64,000 nt of DNA from Adiantum capillus-veneris (Eukaryota; Streptophyta; Polypodiopsida; Polypodiales; Pteridaceae): the NCBI GenBank assembly GCA_014529385.2, contig CM043944.1, positions 88,314,884-88,378,883 on the forward strand, in the 5' to 3' direction. Position 1 is the stretch's first letter. The number at the start of each line of letters is the position of its first letter. The notes beneath the pieces were generated by a model that made no database searches, had not been told where the DNA came from, and saw only the letters and a list, made by a program, of their open reading frames with translations. Made by a program: the position numbers and the translations under genes. Shown piece after piece: positions 24,784 through 36,590 of the stretch.

Positions 24784-25559
24784 AGTTACTAGTGCACTCT
24801 CAGCTATGTTTTAAGCAACTTCCATAAAGATTGAAAATTATGCCTAAGCAGAGCATGAAGCTCTTGGAGAAATTGTAGATTTTTGGGGATAAATCTTGAC
24901 AATCAGTGCCACATTGTAAGGTAATGATGGAAAACCTATTACCTTCCATTTTATCTTATATAGTCTTATGTACATATAGACCAATCTTAACGACAATGGG
25001 TTACACACCTTCTTTCTCACCCCCCTTATGTACATTTTTCACCTTCCCTCCTTTTTTATACCGTTAAGATATATGTAGATTGCACAAAGAATGTTTACTT
25101 TTTATTTCATCAATATTATTTTAATAGTAGCATTGTGAACCATATCTTTAAACAAAGATTTATATTTTTCACACCTTACCTTTTATTGTTGAATTATACT
25201 TTTAATAGGTACACATGGGGATCTACACGAAATACAACTTTTGATTTCTACTTATCTTTATATTTCCAAATGAGCTTGTGATTTATTTCATCATATTATT
25301 GTTATATAAACTTGAAAGTTTATATGCTATTGGGCCTCTTTCTCTCACTATTTTTGGAGCTTTTTGTGGAGCTGATTACTAGGTACACTGCAAGCCAATC
25401 GGGATCACACACATTGATTAAATAAGGATAACCAAAAGAGATAAGGATATTTCATATAACCTAAAACATTGCTGGAAGTCTTTCTCCACTCACATCTACT
25501 CAAATTTTTCATACGGTAATAAATATGCTTTTCTTAGTCCATTGGTCACATGAACACAA
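24784..25559. other. AT-rich intergenic sequence
   Basis: No convincing coding frame, RNA or repeat seen. Confidence 0.5.
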
Positions 25560-25800
25560 ATATGTCAGTTTAGGCAATGTGCAAATGTTCATTGTGGTGC
25601 AGATTTGTCAATTTAAGAAACACTAGATAATAGTGTAGATTTGTTGGTCTAAGCAGTACTAGTGCACATTTGCTAGTTCAAGCGGTACGAACTAAAATGT
25701 AGATTCACCCGCTTAGGTAACATTAGTGTAGATTCTAGTTCAGTCTATTAATTCATATTTTCTAATCTAAGCAACACACCCACCACCCACCACCCACCAG
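25560..25800. repeat. Degenerate minisatellite of about 32-37 bp
   Basis: A motif like GTGTAGATTTGTTGGTCTAAG plus CACTAGTGCA recurs about six times with heavy divergence (GTGCAGATTTGTCAATTTAAG, GTGTAGATTTGTTGGTCTAAG, GTAGATTCACCCGCTTAGG and so on). It ends in three CCCACCA repeats at about 25,780. Confidence 0.6.
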
Positions 25801-27084
25801 CTCGATGCTACTCAAATGGAGGCAGTAGCAGTGGAGAAAGCAACAGTAGTAGAAACAACAATAGAAGCTACGAAGGGAAGAGACCTATCAAAGCGTCAGC
25901 TCACATGGTAGAAGACAAAGAAGAAAAAGGTGAAAACAACCTTGTCTTTTATGAAGACGCATTTTGAAGATGCAGCCTCTCTACTTGTAGGGGAGGACTT
26001 CTATTTTCCTGTGTGGACATTATCATCCTGTGTGGATTCTGTCAGCCTCTGTGGATACTGACTTATCATCCTATGTGGATATTGCATCTTCAGTACTTTG
26101 TCATAGTCCAAATCTCAAGGGCAGGATTGTAGAGTGTAAGCTTTGTCCTAAAGTGTGAGTCAAGGAGAGAAGAGTGGAATTATCCCACATGATGTGGAGC
26201 AAGGCTATAGAGCTACTTAAAGCTCATTTCATGAATGAATAACACAAATCTATTTTGCACTCCATGCTTGTCTATGGTGAGCCTGTTCTAAGCTAAGTCA
26301 ATACTTAAGATAGTGTTTATGAGTCCAAGCTAATTCTATCTTGGAACCTAATTCACTTGAGTGATAATCTTTCTTGCACACACACTCACACACTTGCACT
26401 ATGTTTCTCTTCCATCCAGCCTAGCTAGCACGATCCTATTCTCAACACTTCACAATACCATCGTGACATGCAATCATCATACTGCCAATGGCATTACCCA
26501 GAGTTCTCACATGGCTAGACAAATTGAAAATGAACTGACTCTTTAATGGAGAGTTATTGAAAAAGGTGTCGTTTTTCAGCCGCCTTGCACCTTGCACCTA
26601 GCACTGCACCCTCAATACTTCTTGGTCCTTTTTGCCTACTAGGATAGGAGATAAAAGGCTCTATTTATCAATATTACTCACACTGCGTGCCCATCATTTT
26701 GGAATAGTCCGAAAAAACTGGGGCCACATATAAATTTACCACCTCAAATTTGCAAACACCAATGTTCAAGGGAACCTCCCCTTGGACATAAACGGTTAAA
26801 AAAATCATAATTCCTTTATTTTCAAGGCCTGGACTTAGACATCTTTAATTTAAAGACCTAGAAGAATGGATGCATTTATTTTCAAATGAATGATAATATT
26901 GTAGTAGGTAATTATATAATATATTTCTATCTTCATAGCTTGAGTCTTGTTAGTGGCCTGATTTTTTACGAGCATAAGACTTGATTCCACATGTGTCTTG
27001 ATGCTCTGTAATGGGATTCTAGTGGGGCCCATGTCCTCATTGTTGGTGGGACCCATGAGCTCCAAAATGTAGATAGTGAGATGA
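25801..27084. other. Intergenic DNA, possibly with an LTR fragment
   Basis: Around 25,990-26,100 the phrase TATCATCCTGTGTGGAT and variants occurs three times, and GTAGGGGAGGA just before could be a polypurine tract, so a degraded LTR is possible. No matching partner LTR or terminal repeats were found. No gene seen. Confidence 0.3.
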
Positions 27085-27490
27085 TCCATTGATTATAGGA
27101 TATGCCCAGCTTTGCCAAGAAGCTCACGATTGTTTTTGGTGAATGCAAAGTGAGGGTGTCTCTCCATATGCAATCACATACGCTTGCATCTTGAAGGCAA
27201 GGGTGAGGGTCAGTGATCTCTTGGCTATTTTTAGTAGATGCAGAGTGAGGGCATCTCTCTAAATGCAATCACATACACTTGCACTCTAAAGGCATGTGGC
27301 ATATAACAAGATGTTGATATGGACAAAAGAATCTATGATGATATTGTTAGTGAGGGGTTGTTGAGAGAAAATGACATGCTTAACACTACATTGGTCGACA
27401 TGTATGCCAGATGTGCTGCAAAAAGTGCTTGAGGAGCTTCCTATCCAAGAGTTTGTCTTTTGGAATGCATTGAAATGGGCTACAAATCAA
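27085..27490 (+). pseudogene. PLS-class PPR protein remnant
   Basis: Pentatricopeptide-repeat proteins bind organellar RNA. Plus-strand reading gives LIIGYAQLCQEAHDCF, stop, MQSEGVSPYAITYACILKA, then a second version MQSEGISLNAITYTCTLKACG, stop, VDMDKRIYDDIVSEGLL, LNTTLVDMYARC and, after a frame change, KVLEELPIQEFVFWNALKWA. These match consecutive L, S and P motifs (GYAQ, GKxIHDEIV, ALVDMYAKCG, WNALI). Broken by at least two in-frame stops and two frame changes. The MQSEG/AITY block is present twice, 95 bp apart, an internal duplication that itself shifts the frame. Residue choices resemble fern PPRs. An isolated fragment of roughly three to four motifs, without DYW or E domains. Confidence 0.8.
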
Positions 27491-27546
27491 ATAGAGAGAG
27501 AGAGGGAGAGGAGACCTATGTTGTGGAATGGGATAAACATGGAGAT

Positions 27547-27548
<2 letters not shown>

Positions 27549-27584
<36 letters not shown>
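27549..27584. repeat. (CT)18 microsatellite
   Basis: Perfect dinucleotide run following the PPR remnant. Confidence 0.95.
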
Positions 27585-27589
<5 letters not shown>

Positions 27590-27599
27590 CCCACGTGCC

Positions 27600-28334
27600 A
27601 ACCCTAACCCTAACCTCCTCTTTGTGTAGGAGTCCCCCCAGGGCAAGCGACAGTCCTGTGGGGGGGTGCTAAGGCTCAGATCTTTCCCATCTATTCCCTA
27701 GCTCAAACGTTTTCAGCCCCTTCAGCAACTTTGGTAGGTTTTAGCCCCTTCTACAACTTTGGTAGGTTTCAGCTGCTTCTACAACCACTCGGTTAGCCCG
27801 CACTTAGCAATTTTGTGTTCATCTCGAGGGCGGTAATACCATGATGACAATGTGCTCTGCACGTGGACTTCCTGAAGTTGGATGCCCTATTTGACTTCAA
27901 CTTCAATTTGAAAAGCCACAAGGACAGCGTCCCACAAGTTTGATACAGCATTAGCCGCACATGCGGTCCTGCAGAGGTCTGGACACTGCGGATTAGGAGT
28001 CATGCGGTATGTGGTGGCCATAGCGACAGTTCTTCGTGGGATATCATGGGATAGGAGTGTGTGCACCATTCCCGATCTGCGCTGGAGCAGCGGTTGTATA
28101 TGGAGGGGCATACCTGTCTTTTGATGTAACTTAACCAATCTCTATGATATTCATGGCATCTACTGTTGTAACTCTGAGTCTGGAATATACATGAATGGAG
28201 CAAGAGGTGTTCTGTGCTTGTGTACTGTGTACTTCCTTCTCTTGTCATTATATATGTTGATGTTCATATAATGTAGTTGCGAGTAATCATTCCCGTAATG
28301 CCTATTGCTCCTGTGCGAGCAATAGCCATTACAA
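27600..28334. mobile_element. Possible LTR upstream of a Gypsy gag
   Basis: Lies immediately 5' of the gag pseudogene. A TG...CA interval can be drawn from TGCTAAGG near 27,667 to CCATTACA near 28,333, and its last 150 bp has the look of a transcript start and U5 region. A small duplication, CTTTGGTAGGTTT, occurs at about 27,730-27,770. No polyadenylation signal or partner LTR was confirmed, and the sequence after it does not match a primer-binding site I recognise. Confidence 0.3.
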
Positions 28335-29080
28335 ATGGCAACCACGATGAGTGATGGAAAGCCTGCGATGAATATGCATGCGCACTAGGTCGCAGGGTCC
28401 GCCTGACCCTGTGGTTCCAATTGTAGGAAGACGACGGAGGAGAGGCGGTTCAGATGAATTTGTTTTTTCTTCACCGCAGATTGAGGAATCTGTATCTCCA
28501 TCACCAAGCCCGGTGCATGGTAGGCAGTTACAGTGAGCAAGACATACTCCGCACAGTCAGTCATGTCCTCGTGTCGTACGTTCACCCTCACCCACACAGG
28601 TTGCTCCACCACCGTCTCCGGTAAGCAGTCCGGGGGTATCTCCGCCACTGTCTCCACCTCCTAGTGCTCGTCAGCTTTTCCCGGGAGGAGGAGGAACAGT
28701 TGGGCAAGGGGTGATGGCTCATCCTCAGATTAAGTATAGTCGATTTTGAGGTCTTTCGAGTGAAGACCCTGATGCACATTTGCGCCAATTCAATAAAGCT
28801 TATGGATTGAATCATCCTGGGGTGGTGATTCCTCTCCATCAACAATCAGTGTTTGAATCTACACTCTCAGGGAAAGCTGCGAAATGGTTTTCCGAATACC
28901 CTCATGACCATTTCTAGACGTATGCTACGGATCCATAGCATTTCTACGAAGGTTTCGAATGAAAAAGACAATCCCTCAACATTTGGAGAAGCTTCGTACG
29001 CTCCGGAAAAAGTCATTTCCGAGAGTCAAATATATGAAGAGCAGATGCAAGAACTTCAGAAGGAGCTGACTCTCGAGAAA
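28335..29080 (+). pseudogene. Ty3/Gypsy gag pseudogene
   Basis: Begins near ATG 28,335, then in another frame reads a Pro/Ser-rich N-terminus (PSPTQVAPPPSPVSSPG), GLSSEDPDAHLRQFNKAYGL, LSGKAAKWFSEYPHDHF and, one frame on, FLRRFRMKKTIPQHLEKLR. Domain order and residues fit the Gypsy retrotransposon gag (capsid-like) region, which normally includes a W-F block like KWF and a F-xx-F block. In-frame stops are at 28,534, 28,747 and 28,915, with at least two frame changes. No zinc knuckle, protease or polymerase follows. Confidence 0.8.
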
Positions 29081-30276
29081 AAGCAGAGATTAATGATGGC
29101 TGAAGGTTCTATAGCATTGCAAACAAGAATGGAGGATAGCCAAAAAGCCCTACAAGAAGAGGTGGAAAGCATAAAGAAAAAGCTCAAGGAGGCGGAAAGA
29201 GTAAACGCAGAGCTTAATGACCTCCTCATAAATATGGGCGGAGAAGTTGAAGTGGAAAAACAAACTCTCCTCAGGCAAGAGTTAAAAGGCCAGCAACAGG
29301 CAGAGGCAGAAAGCTCAGGGCCAGCCGCCAATGAGGGTATCGACCTCGAAAATGTGGTAGATCCTGTGGACACACCCATTCAAGAGGAAAGCATAGCAGG
29401 ATCCTCTCAAGAGCCGCAGGATCTAACACAAGAAGAGGAGGAAAAGTTGCATAAGGCAATAGAGGCAGAGCTAAGAGAAAGCACAAAGGAAGCCTGGGAA
29501 TGGGAGCAGAGGGTCTTCAAATCTATGACCATTCAGAAGATCGACGCCAGCAATCTCAGGCACGAGTGGCTTCAACCCTCTCTTCCGTATCCATTGCTGA
29601 AATATGAGGCAACAACAATAAACAAGTGAATCAGAGAAGAGCCAATGGAACCTCTCTACAATGCAGACACCTCAAGGCCAGAAGGAGTTAAGCTCATAGT
29701 CGATTCTTAGCCAAAGTGGAGGAAGTCTTGGCTTACCAAGTACCCACAATACCTAATCCACTTGGTAGAGGCACCTAAACATATCAAAGACAACCTCAGC
29801 TTTTGTCCTCTACCAAGGGTTAGGACGTGGAAGACACAAGAAATCCTGCAAAGAAGCCAACCCACTTGGCTGAATTACCCAAAGCTGCCAGGTGTGAAGG
29901 CAGGTGAGAGAATAAGTGTCCAATACATGGTGAAAACCCTAATGGGCGCCATAAAGTTGTTCACTGGCTCACCTAACCTTATAGAACCATCCTAGCAGTG
30001 TTTGAGACCTTCAAGCCGGGCCAGGTGACCGACAACATATTCTTCTTTCAAGATACATCCAGATGTGCTTACGATCTGTCAGGTCAGCCTTCCAAGGAGG
30101 TGATACATGCGCTGTATCAAAGAATTATGTTTCTACCATCCTATCACCTCCAGGATTTTGAAGAAGCATTTTATATGGGATTCTTCACCATGCACACAGA
30201 TATCTTTGGCCCAACAATGCTGAACCTACATGCAAGGTGTGAATCACTGCTAAAGATGCAGGAAACCATAAGGTGA
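28960..30276 (+). pseudogene. Coiled-coil protein ORF of unknown family, broken
   Basis: Residues from about 28,960 form a long Glu/Lys-rich coiled coil (for example YEEQMQELQKEL and EEVESIKKKLKEAERV), an acidic linker, then a globular C-terminal part (LRHEWLQPSLPYPLLKYEAT; LLHARCESLL-like tail). The frame is open to TGA at 29,627, continues in the same frame past a TAG near 29,708 to a stop at about 29,993, and finishes in another frame at 29,998-30,276 (ETFKPGQVTDNIFFFQ). So one ancestral gene of about 440 codons has two stops and a frameshift. It ends 38 bp before a polypurine tract and LTR, the position of a 3'-terminal extra ORF in an LTR element. I do not recognise the family. The apparent ATG-less start at 28,853 overlaps gag in another frame and is probably not real. 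Confidence 0.55.
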
Positions 30277-30313
30277 AGCAACTGATCCAGGCCATGTCGG
30301 GGACGACATGAAC

Positions 30314-30328
30314 AAGGAGGGGGGGGAT
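30314..30328 (+). promoter_or_regulatory. Polypurine tract
   Basis: AAGGAGGGGGGGGAT directly precedes the TG start of the LTR, the position and composition of a second-strand primer site. Confidence 0.65.
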
Positions 30329-31270
30329 GTTAGAAGCTGGACACACCCCACGGAATCTAACTACTCGACGGACTATTATTTTTGTAATTATTCATTCATT
30401 GAGGAAAACCCGATTTTTCACCTTGTAAATATTGGGACTTACAGAAGTTTCCAGATTGTATCCCAGTTTTGATAGTTAGATTGAGTAGATGGTTGATTTT
30501 GGAACTTTAGGGTTTGAGAAGTTGTAAGGTATATATACCACTTTTTGACCTTAATGAAAAAAAAACCCTTTGTCATTTAAAAAACAAGTTTTGAAGTCTG
30601 TGAGTGAGCTCTCGTATGGTGTACGAGAGAGAGTGTGTGAGCTTCGTCTTGACGCTACGTGTGCTATGGTGGTTGGAATCGAGTGCGGAGAAGTGCAGCG
30701 TGTTGGCCCCGACTAGAGCTACGCGCCGATACCAACATTGCGTGCGTACGGTCCGGCTCTGGGAGCTCCTTCTACGAGCTTCATCGGTTGTTTGGGTGAG
30801 CATATGTTATCCGATTTCGCATTGCAGCATATCCACGCGTTCACATTGAGTAGAACTACACATTAGGCACTTCAAATTTTGGAACCGAAGACCTGCAGAT
30901 TTCGGCCAGACATCCTACGTGTTTCTGCACCGGGTGTTTTGGGTCGTGATTTTGATTCATAGACCTTAGGGAGAGTGGCCTATAGGTATTAGTAGGGTCT
31001 CCTTCAAGTTCTATGGTGTTTCAAAATTGTTTGATGGGTGTTCGGCTCTAGCAAGCGTTGTAGGAAGTTCCCTCTTTTGCACTCTTGAAGGCTGTGACTT
31101 AGACAATTGGTAGAGACCTCTGTAGGAATTAGTTAGGAGTTGGTCGAGTGTAGGTTGACACCTTATGCTTGCTTCCACGTGCCTGCGGGTCGAGCTTCGT
31201 CCTTAGCTGACATTACTTGTTAGGTGAGTTCTCGCTGTGCTGACATCCGTCGCGGCGTACCGGTCCAACA
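30329..31270 (+). mobile_element. LTR of a plus-strand retrotransposon (3' LTR)
   Basis: Starts TGTTAGAAGC after the polypurine tract and can end at GGTCCAACA (31,270), giving TGTT...AACA ends and about 942 bp. A TATA element lies at 30,530-30,537, followed by an A-rich run. The partner 5' LTR was not found in the window. The right end is inferred from the terminal inverted repeat only. Confidence 0.6.
30530..30537 (+). promoter_or_regulatory. LTR TATA box
   Basis: TATATATA in the context AAGGTATATATACCA inside the LTR, about 200 bp from its 5' end, a usual U3 position. Confidence 0.5.
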
Positions 31271-32285
31271 CCAGATAAACAGTGTATTTGATGAGCCGGG
31301 GCTACAAGCTTCTAGATTGTAAATCAACCTATATTTAGTTAGAGATCCCAAATTATTAGTTTTGACCACAAAAACCTTGGCTAAGGTATAAAAGACAATT
31401 TTTGTAAGTATAGAAGTTTTGGATAATAGAAAACACAACGTGAGCTAACGGCCCTCACTTCTCTCCTTCTTGCGCTTCCTACTCCCTTCCCAATTGTCAC
31501 ATTGCAGTGCCTTCTATTGCGTTGCAGCCGTAGGTAAGAGCTCTACGCATCTCTCCCCACAATGTTTGATGATCTTGAGACATCCATCAAGTCTACTTGG
31601 GATGTCCTAGAGGCCATCTTCAATATCCATGCAACATATACAACCCAATGATTCAAGCAAGTTGTCAAGGCAATAATAGAAATGTATGGCCTTTATCAAA
31701 TTCACATGGAGCTCAAGATGCACTCGTTGCACAAATCTTGAATGAAAAGGGGTAACTCACCATCACTTGTTGGAAGACAATTGGGATCATCATATATGCA
31801 AATGCAAAAAATTGAAGGAGCAATTGGCGAATGTGGTAAATAGTCTCTTGCCCATAGAGGACAATATTACTACAAAACTAGGGACTTCAAGCAATACATT
31901 GAAAATGCAACTTATAAAGTGATTCCTTATGTACTATAAGTGATATGAGATGTAATTCTTTCTATGAATAATGAGTGCTCGACAAGAATACAATTGCCTG
32001 AAGCACTACATGTGCCTTGAGGGGCTAGGGTTCCATCAAAGACTTGTATTGAGTGAAAGAGGATACCAATCAAAGATTTTACTCCTACCCTCTTGAGTGT
32101 TCTAAGAATCTCAATCCATGCACCCATCATCTTTGTCAAGTTGCCCCTCTTCTTGCATGGAAAACATGTATGAGCTCAATGCTCAAACTCACAATATGAT
32201 AAAAAAGAGCTACATCTAGTTTTATCTCAAAGACTCAAAGGTTCTTAGACTTCAAAAAATGATTCAGGTAGCAGAATGTGGTAGC
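31271..32285. other. Intergenic or retroelement leader-like DNA
   Basis: A TATA-like TATAAAAG lies at 31,387-31,394, then a pyrimidine-rich leader and an ATG at 31,562 opening only 29 codons (MFDDLETSIKSTWDVLEAIF) before TGA; the same frame continues plausibly after it. This may be another decayed gag start. No family recognised. Confidence 0.35.
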
Positions 32286-33154
32286 TTGTGTGCACACCTA
32301 AACGGCCTAGATTAGGATACCACGCCCTCCCAGATCAGGTCATCCGTAAAGAAGATGATCTTCCAAGTCCTTTATACCCACTTGCAAACCCTAGTGGCTA
32401 GTCCCCGCAAACTAGGTCACTTGCCGAACAGATGAAGGGGGTCTTTCAAAGTTGATTTGCATCCAAAGTACCTTCCATATGGATACCTTTATATATTTAG
32501 GCCCTTTAATCTCCTAGATGGTAGTAACACTCTTTTGTTAGCGTTCTTCTGACCATTTCTTCTTTGAGATCCTATTGAGTGGGGCAAACCAATCCGCTTT
32601 GTGCACCAGCACATTATAGGTACTCCGGGCCTTGGAAAGAAATAACACTTTGTCTTTTGGCCAATGTGAGGCTCTCCAATCTATTTATGATCCGCAGACA
32701 AGTGGAAATGAGGATGTCAGCACTTCCAAGATTCCACTAAATCAAAAGCCTTTCGTATAACCCCAGCTTATGTTGTAACACCATGAGCTCCACATCCTTC
32801 CAGCAAAAGATTTTTTCATCCCAAAGATGAGAAATTTTAGAGATTTCTTTGTTGTTCACCAGCCGTGCAACTTCCCTCCAAAAGGGGTCCAAGGAGCCCC
32901 TTCAAGCCTTGGAGATCTAAGGGGACCAATTGAGAGAGGAATCCTTGAAGTATGTGAACTTCTCCCCCCATTCCAGAGTTGAAGTTGCTTTGTTACACTT
33001 TTGTGCTAGTTCCCCTGTGTAGCCACCAAACAAGCTTGAGGGATGTCCAATAAGGTGCCAAAATCTTGTCCTGCATAGTTACCTTCTTCCATATGTCCCC
33101 TTTTGCGGCAAGCTTTGCATCATTTATCATATCCCATGCCATGATAGCCCACTC

Positions 33155-34560
33155 CTATTTTTGGTTCATCAAAGAGACAACAAGTTTGGAATACGAAGCT
33201 TCTACGTGCACCATGGGGTCAATACTCTTGATTCCACCTTGATTCTTAGGTCTTGCTACCCAGTCCCATCTCTCACATTGGCACGGGGTTATGGCTTTCA
33301 TGTTGCTTTTGAATAAAAACCGCTTGATAGGCTTCAAGAATTCTTTCCAATTGGATTTTTTCAATTTTAGCAATAGTGATACAAATGAAATGTATGGTAT
33401 CATGAAAGCATGAATCACCGTGACTCTACTATGGAAGGGGAGGAGCACAAACTTCTATCTTCTCTTTTTTTTTTTTGGTCAAAATCCAATCATATCTCTG
33501 CTCATCTGTACTTCCCACCCCAAGTGAGCACTTAGGTGCTTGAACACAATGCCCTTGCCTATAACTTCTCTTGAACATTCGAAGGGGTCAAAGGCCTCGC
33601 TTTATAAGAGAGATTTCAGTATTGATTTCTCAATACTGCACATTGAGCTGGAGGTAGGGGAAAAAAGCCGAACAATCTCAAGGCCTCTTCTTAGCATTTT
33701 TGACTTAGCTTTGAGAAAGAGAAAAGAGTCATCTACAAAGAGCTTAGCAAGCAGTTGCTTTCATCCAAGAAGTGAAAGACCTTGAATTTCCCCTTTCACC
33801 ATAGTGTCCTCAAGTAAAGTCACTAGCAGGTGAGATCCAATAGACAAAAGCACCCGGGAAAGGGGGCACCCTTGCTTGATCAAGTGCTTGACCTCAAACC
33901 CTCCCAATACCTTATTATTGAAGAGGAGATCATAGTAACTTCCTTCCCCCAACATGTGGACTATCGAACACATTTTGGGTCCAAAGCCCAAAGCCTTCAT
34001 GACTGCCTCAATGTATGACCATGAGATTCTATTGTAAGCCTTATCTAGGTCAAGCTAGAGGAGAACACAATCTTGCTTGGCTAAAGAAGCGTACTCAATA
34101 CCAACCATGGAAACCAAGATGTTGTCATAAATTGACTTACCTTTTATGAATCCATGCTAGTGGGGAGTGATGATTCTATTTTCAAGGTTGGAGCCAATCT
34201 TAGAGAAATAAATTTAGCAATGATCTTGAAATGCATCTGTCATCATGGCGATAGGCCGCCAGTGCTTCAACAAAGAGAAACATACCAACTTGGGAGTAGG
34301 TTTGATCAGCCCTCTTTTCAAGCTGGCATCCAATTGCCCCTCCAGCATAGCTCTATTAGAAAGTTTCACTATCAGGATTTTAAGACCCTCCCATAAGTCT
34401 TTGAATAATTTGGCAGTTAGTCCATTCCACCTACGGGAATTTTCATTCCCCATTTCCTGCAAGGCAATCTGATATTCATCGACACAGATTGACCTCTTCA
34501 AAGATTTTTGTTTAGTAGGTAGTAGGTCATTTAACCATACCAAGTAGAAGGGCTATGGCC
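33155..34560 (-). pseudogene. LINE A reverse transcriptase and following region
   Basis: The minus strand reads LKRGLIKPTPKL and HWRPIAMM (RT entry blocks), LDLDKAYNRISW (motif A, with a stop at 34,055-34,057 just before it), MKALGFGPKMCSIVHML, GGFEVKHLIKQGCPLS (motif B) and LFVDDSFLFL (motif C; FVDD at 33,722-33,739 in place of the usual Y/FADD). The part at 33,448-33,155 reads RWDWVARPKNQGGIKSID, the conserved W...PK..GG block downstream of plant LINE RTs. Frameshifts and stops make it inactive. Confidence 0.85.
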
Positions 34561-35051
34561 TCCTTGATCCCCTGAGTGTAGACTTCCAATTGACCAATAA
34601 TTTGACTAATATGGTTGAGCATGTGCTTGGCCATAGCAATCTGGTCTCTTATTACATTTTCCTTCTTGTTTATCAATTGCTATAATAGAGTCCGCTCTTC
34701 TTTTAACTTTGAGAGATCTGAAGAAATGTGCCTGGTTAGCAAACTTGAGTTTTAGGGCAAGATCTCTGACCAGCAGTCTGGTCTTATTAATCTCCTCAGC
34801 TTGCAAATCAGTGAGACATGCCTTGGTCTCCAACTATCTTTTGTGCTCTTCCTACAGAGCTCTTCTTTATTGCTTTCTTTTGGCTAGTTCCTCTACTTAT
34901 TCCTTCAAATCCTTGCTTGCATCCTCTTGAGTCTTTTTCACTTTGGGCCCTACTAGTGTAATTGGTGATTGGTTTCTACGTACCAAAGAGGGCCAAGATT
35001 GAGGGTCAATGGATCCTACATCCTACCTTAGCTTGCAAAGGGCCATCTTAG

Positions 35052-35832
35052 CTAAAAACCTAAAGAGAGGGTCCTTAAAGAGAAGATACCCATGACTAAT
35101 TTTTTAGTCTTTCCCTCCTGGGTAGATGCATCTTTATTGGCCCTAGCTATGTGAATCTTCGGGGGAAAGTGATCTAACATGCGCTTGGATTTTTCAACAT
35201 GTAGCATCGCAGATGAGGGAAGCCAATCCGCATGATGGGAGATGTAGCATCTATCCAGACGGGATGCCCTGTTAGCATATTGGAGGCTTGTGTAAGTCAT
35301 TTCCATGAGAGATATTCCATGGACCTACATTGCACAAATTGAGCAACGCCCATCTCTCACAGATTGCCTACCATTTTGATTTTTCAAAATCAACTAATCA
35401 ACTAGCTGATCCCGTCTTGTCCTTGCAAAATTCAACCATGTTAAAGTCTCCGATGATGCACCAGTCACCTTCAAGAGGTTGTTCCTTGAGATCCACCCAG
35501 ATTTTGGGTCTCCCCTTAGCATCACATGGAGCATAGATGTTGTTAATGGTGAAAGATTGGCCTTCCCACTTGATCCATACTCTAAGGACTCTACCTAAGA
35601 CGCTGTTAAACACAACCAGTGACTCCAAATCACTGTCAAAAATGGAGAGCACCCCACTAAAACCCAGAGGGACATTCCCATAGAGCACCAACTTATTCCC
35701 TATATCGTGCTTCCTGCAATAAGAAGCGTCAAGGCGGTGCACTTGATTAGCGAACAATTTGTAGGTGATTTTCTGACCTTCTCCCAGAAAAGAGTTCTTT
35801 TCTTTATAGACTTTATGCCTTTCACATTCCAA
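35052..35832 (-). pseudogene. LINE A endonuclease (APE-like)
   Basis: An open minus-strand stretch from 35,832 to 35,398 reads GFSGVLSIFDSDLES, VLRVWIKWEGQSFTINNIYAP and GDWCIIGDFNMVEFCKDKTG. NIYAP and GDFN are the signature blocks of the exonuclease/endonuclease/phosphatase fold in L1 elements, which nicks target DNA. A further frame (35,306-35,052) continues with RLDRCYIS. The N-terminal metal-binding part is lost and stops separate the pieces. Confidence 0.8.
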
Positions 35833-36012
35833 GGCTGAATATGTAAGTCATCCATTAAGGGGAGAGTGGGACAAACTCCTCCACATTTGAAGAACCATAC
35901 TTTGTCACCTCTCCTTCGTTGTCCTCCTCCACCCCATTCAAATGAGAAGTGGACATCTTTGAGGTAAGAGAACCCTTCATATTTCTATCCTGAAGCACCT
36001 CAAAGACGTTAT

Positions 36013-36590
36013 TTAGATTGATGGGGGCTTCTTGATAATCTGGAAGATTCTCCTTGCGGTGGAAGTTTCTTCATGCCAATGTTTTACTCGATTGCACTGA
36101 ATCATGGAAACTTGATGCCAGTCCTCATCCATAGAAGACCGGTGCCAATGGGCAAGACAATTTTTTGATGCGGCTACATGGGAGGTTTGTACTAGGGAAT
36201 GCAGCAAACTATAGACTTGGTGAGGCTTGTCTATTGATAACTGGTTCAACAATCAAATTCTTTTGGGGAGTGGCCATCCTACCAAGCTTGAGCACTTCAT
36301 TATCCCTGCTACTCTCACATTGTCCTTGCTTTGCACCTTCAACATCCATGTTGATTCTTTGAGTTGGGTCCCTTGTGCCTATTCAACTTTATCCTCTTTG
36401 CTTCCCCTAGAACCATTCAGATGGAAGCCTCTAGCAAAGTGGCAGAACCCATTGCACTTAAAACATGCTCCAAAATATGTATCAAATCTAAGCGGGATCA
36501 CTTTTAGACCGCCTTTGAGTCCCCAGAGGCCTTCAAGGATTTGTGCCCCATGTGGGTGGATTTTATCAACTTGTCAATCTGCCTGGGCTG
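36013..36590 (-). pseudogene. LINE A ORF1 fragment with damaged zinc knuckle
   Basis: The minus strand reads LWGLKGGLKVIPLRFDTYFGACFKCNGFCHFARGF in continuous frame up to the Copia junction. The CCHC knuckle expected as C-x2-C-x4-H-x4-C has its final Cys replaced by Phe. LINE C carries the same block with the knuckle intact (CFKCNKFRHFAKDC), confirming the identification. ORF1 proteins bind the LINE RNA. The rest of ORF1 up to the endonuclease is degraded. Confidence 0.7.

Larger units (their letters stand above)
32286..36590 (-). mobile_element. LINE A, degraded L1-type element
   Basis: On the minus strand, from high to low coordinate, come ORF1 zinc knuckle (36.4 kb), endonuclease (35.4-35.8 kb), linker, reverse transcriptase (34.5-33.7 kb) and the region after RT (33.4-33.1 kb), the order of plant L1 LINEs. 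Many stops and frameshifts break it. A 14-base A run (plus-strand T at about 33,463) sits between RT and the C-terminal part. The 5' end is truncated where it meets the Copia ORF at about 36,590. Confidence 0.85.

Noticed and set aside
27597-27614. Telomere-like CCCTAACCCTAACC
   Set aside because: Only two repeats and lacking the plant CCCTAAA form; too short to indicate a telomere relic.
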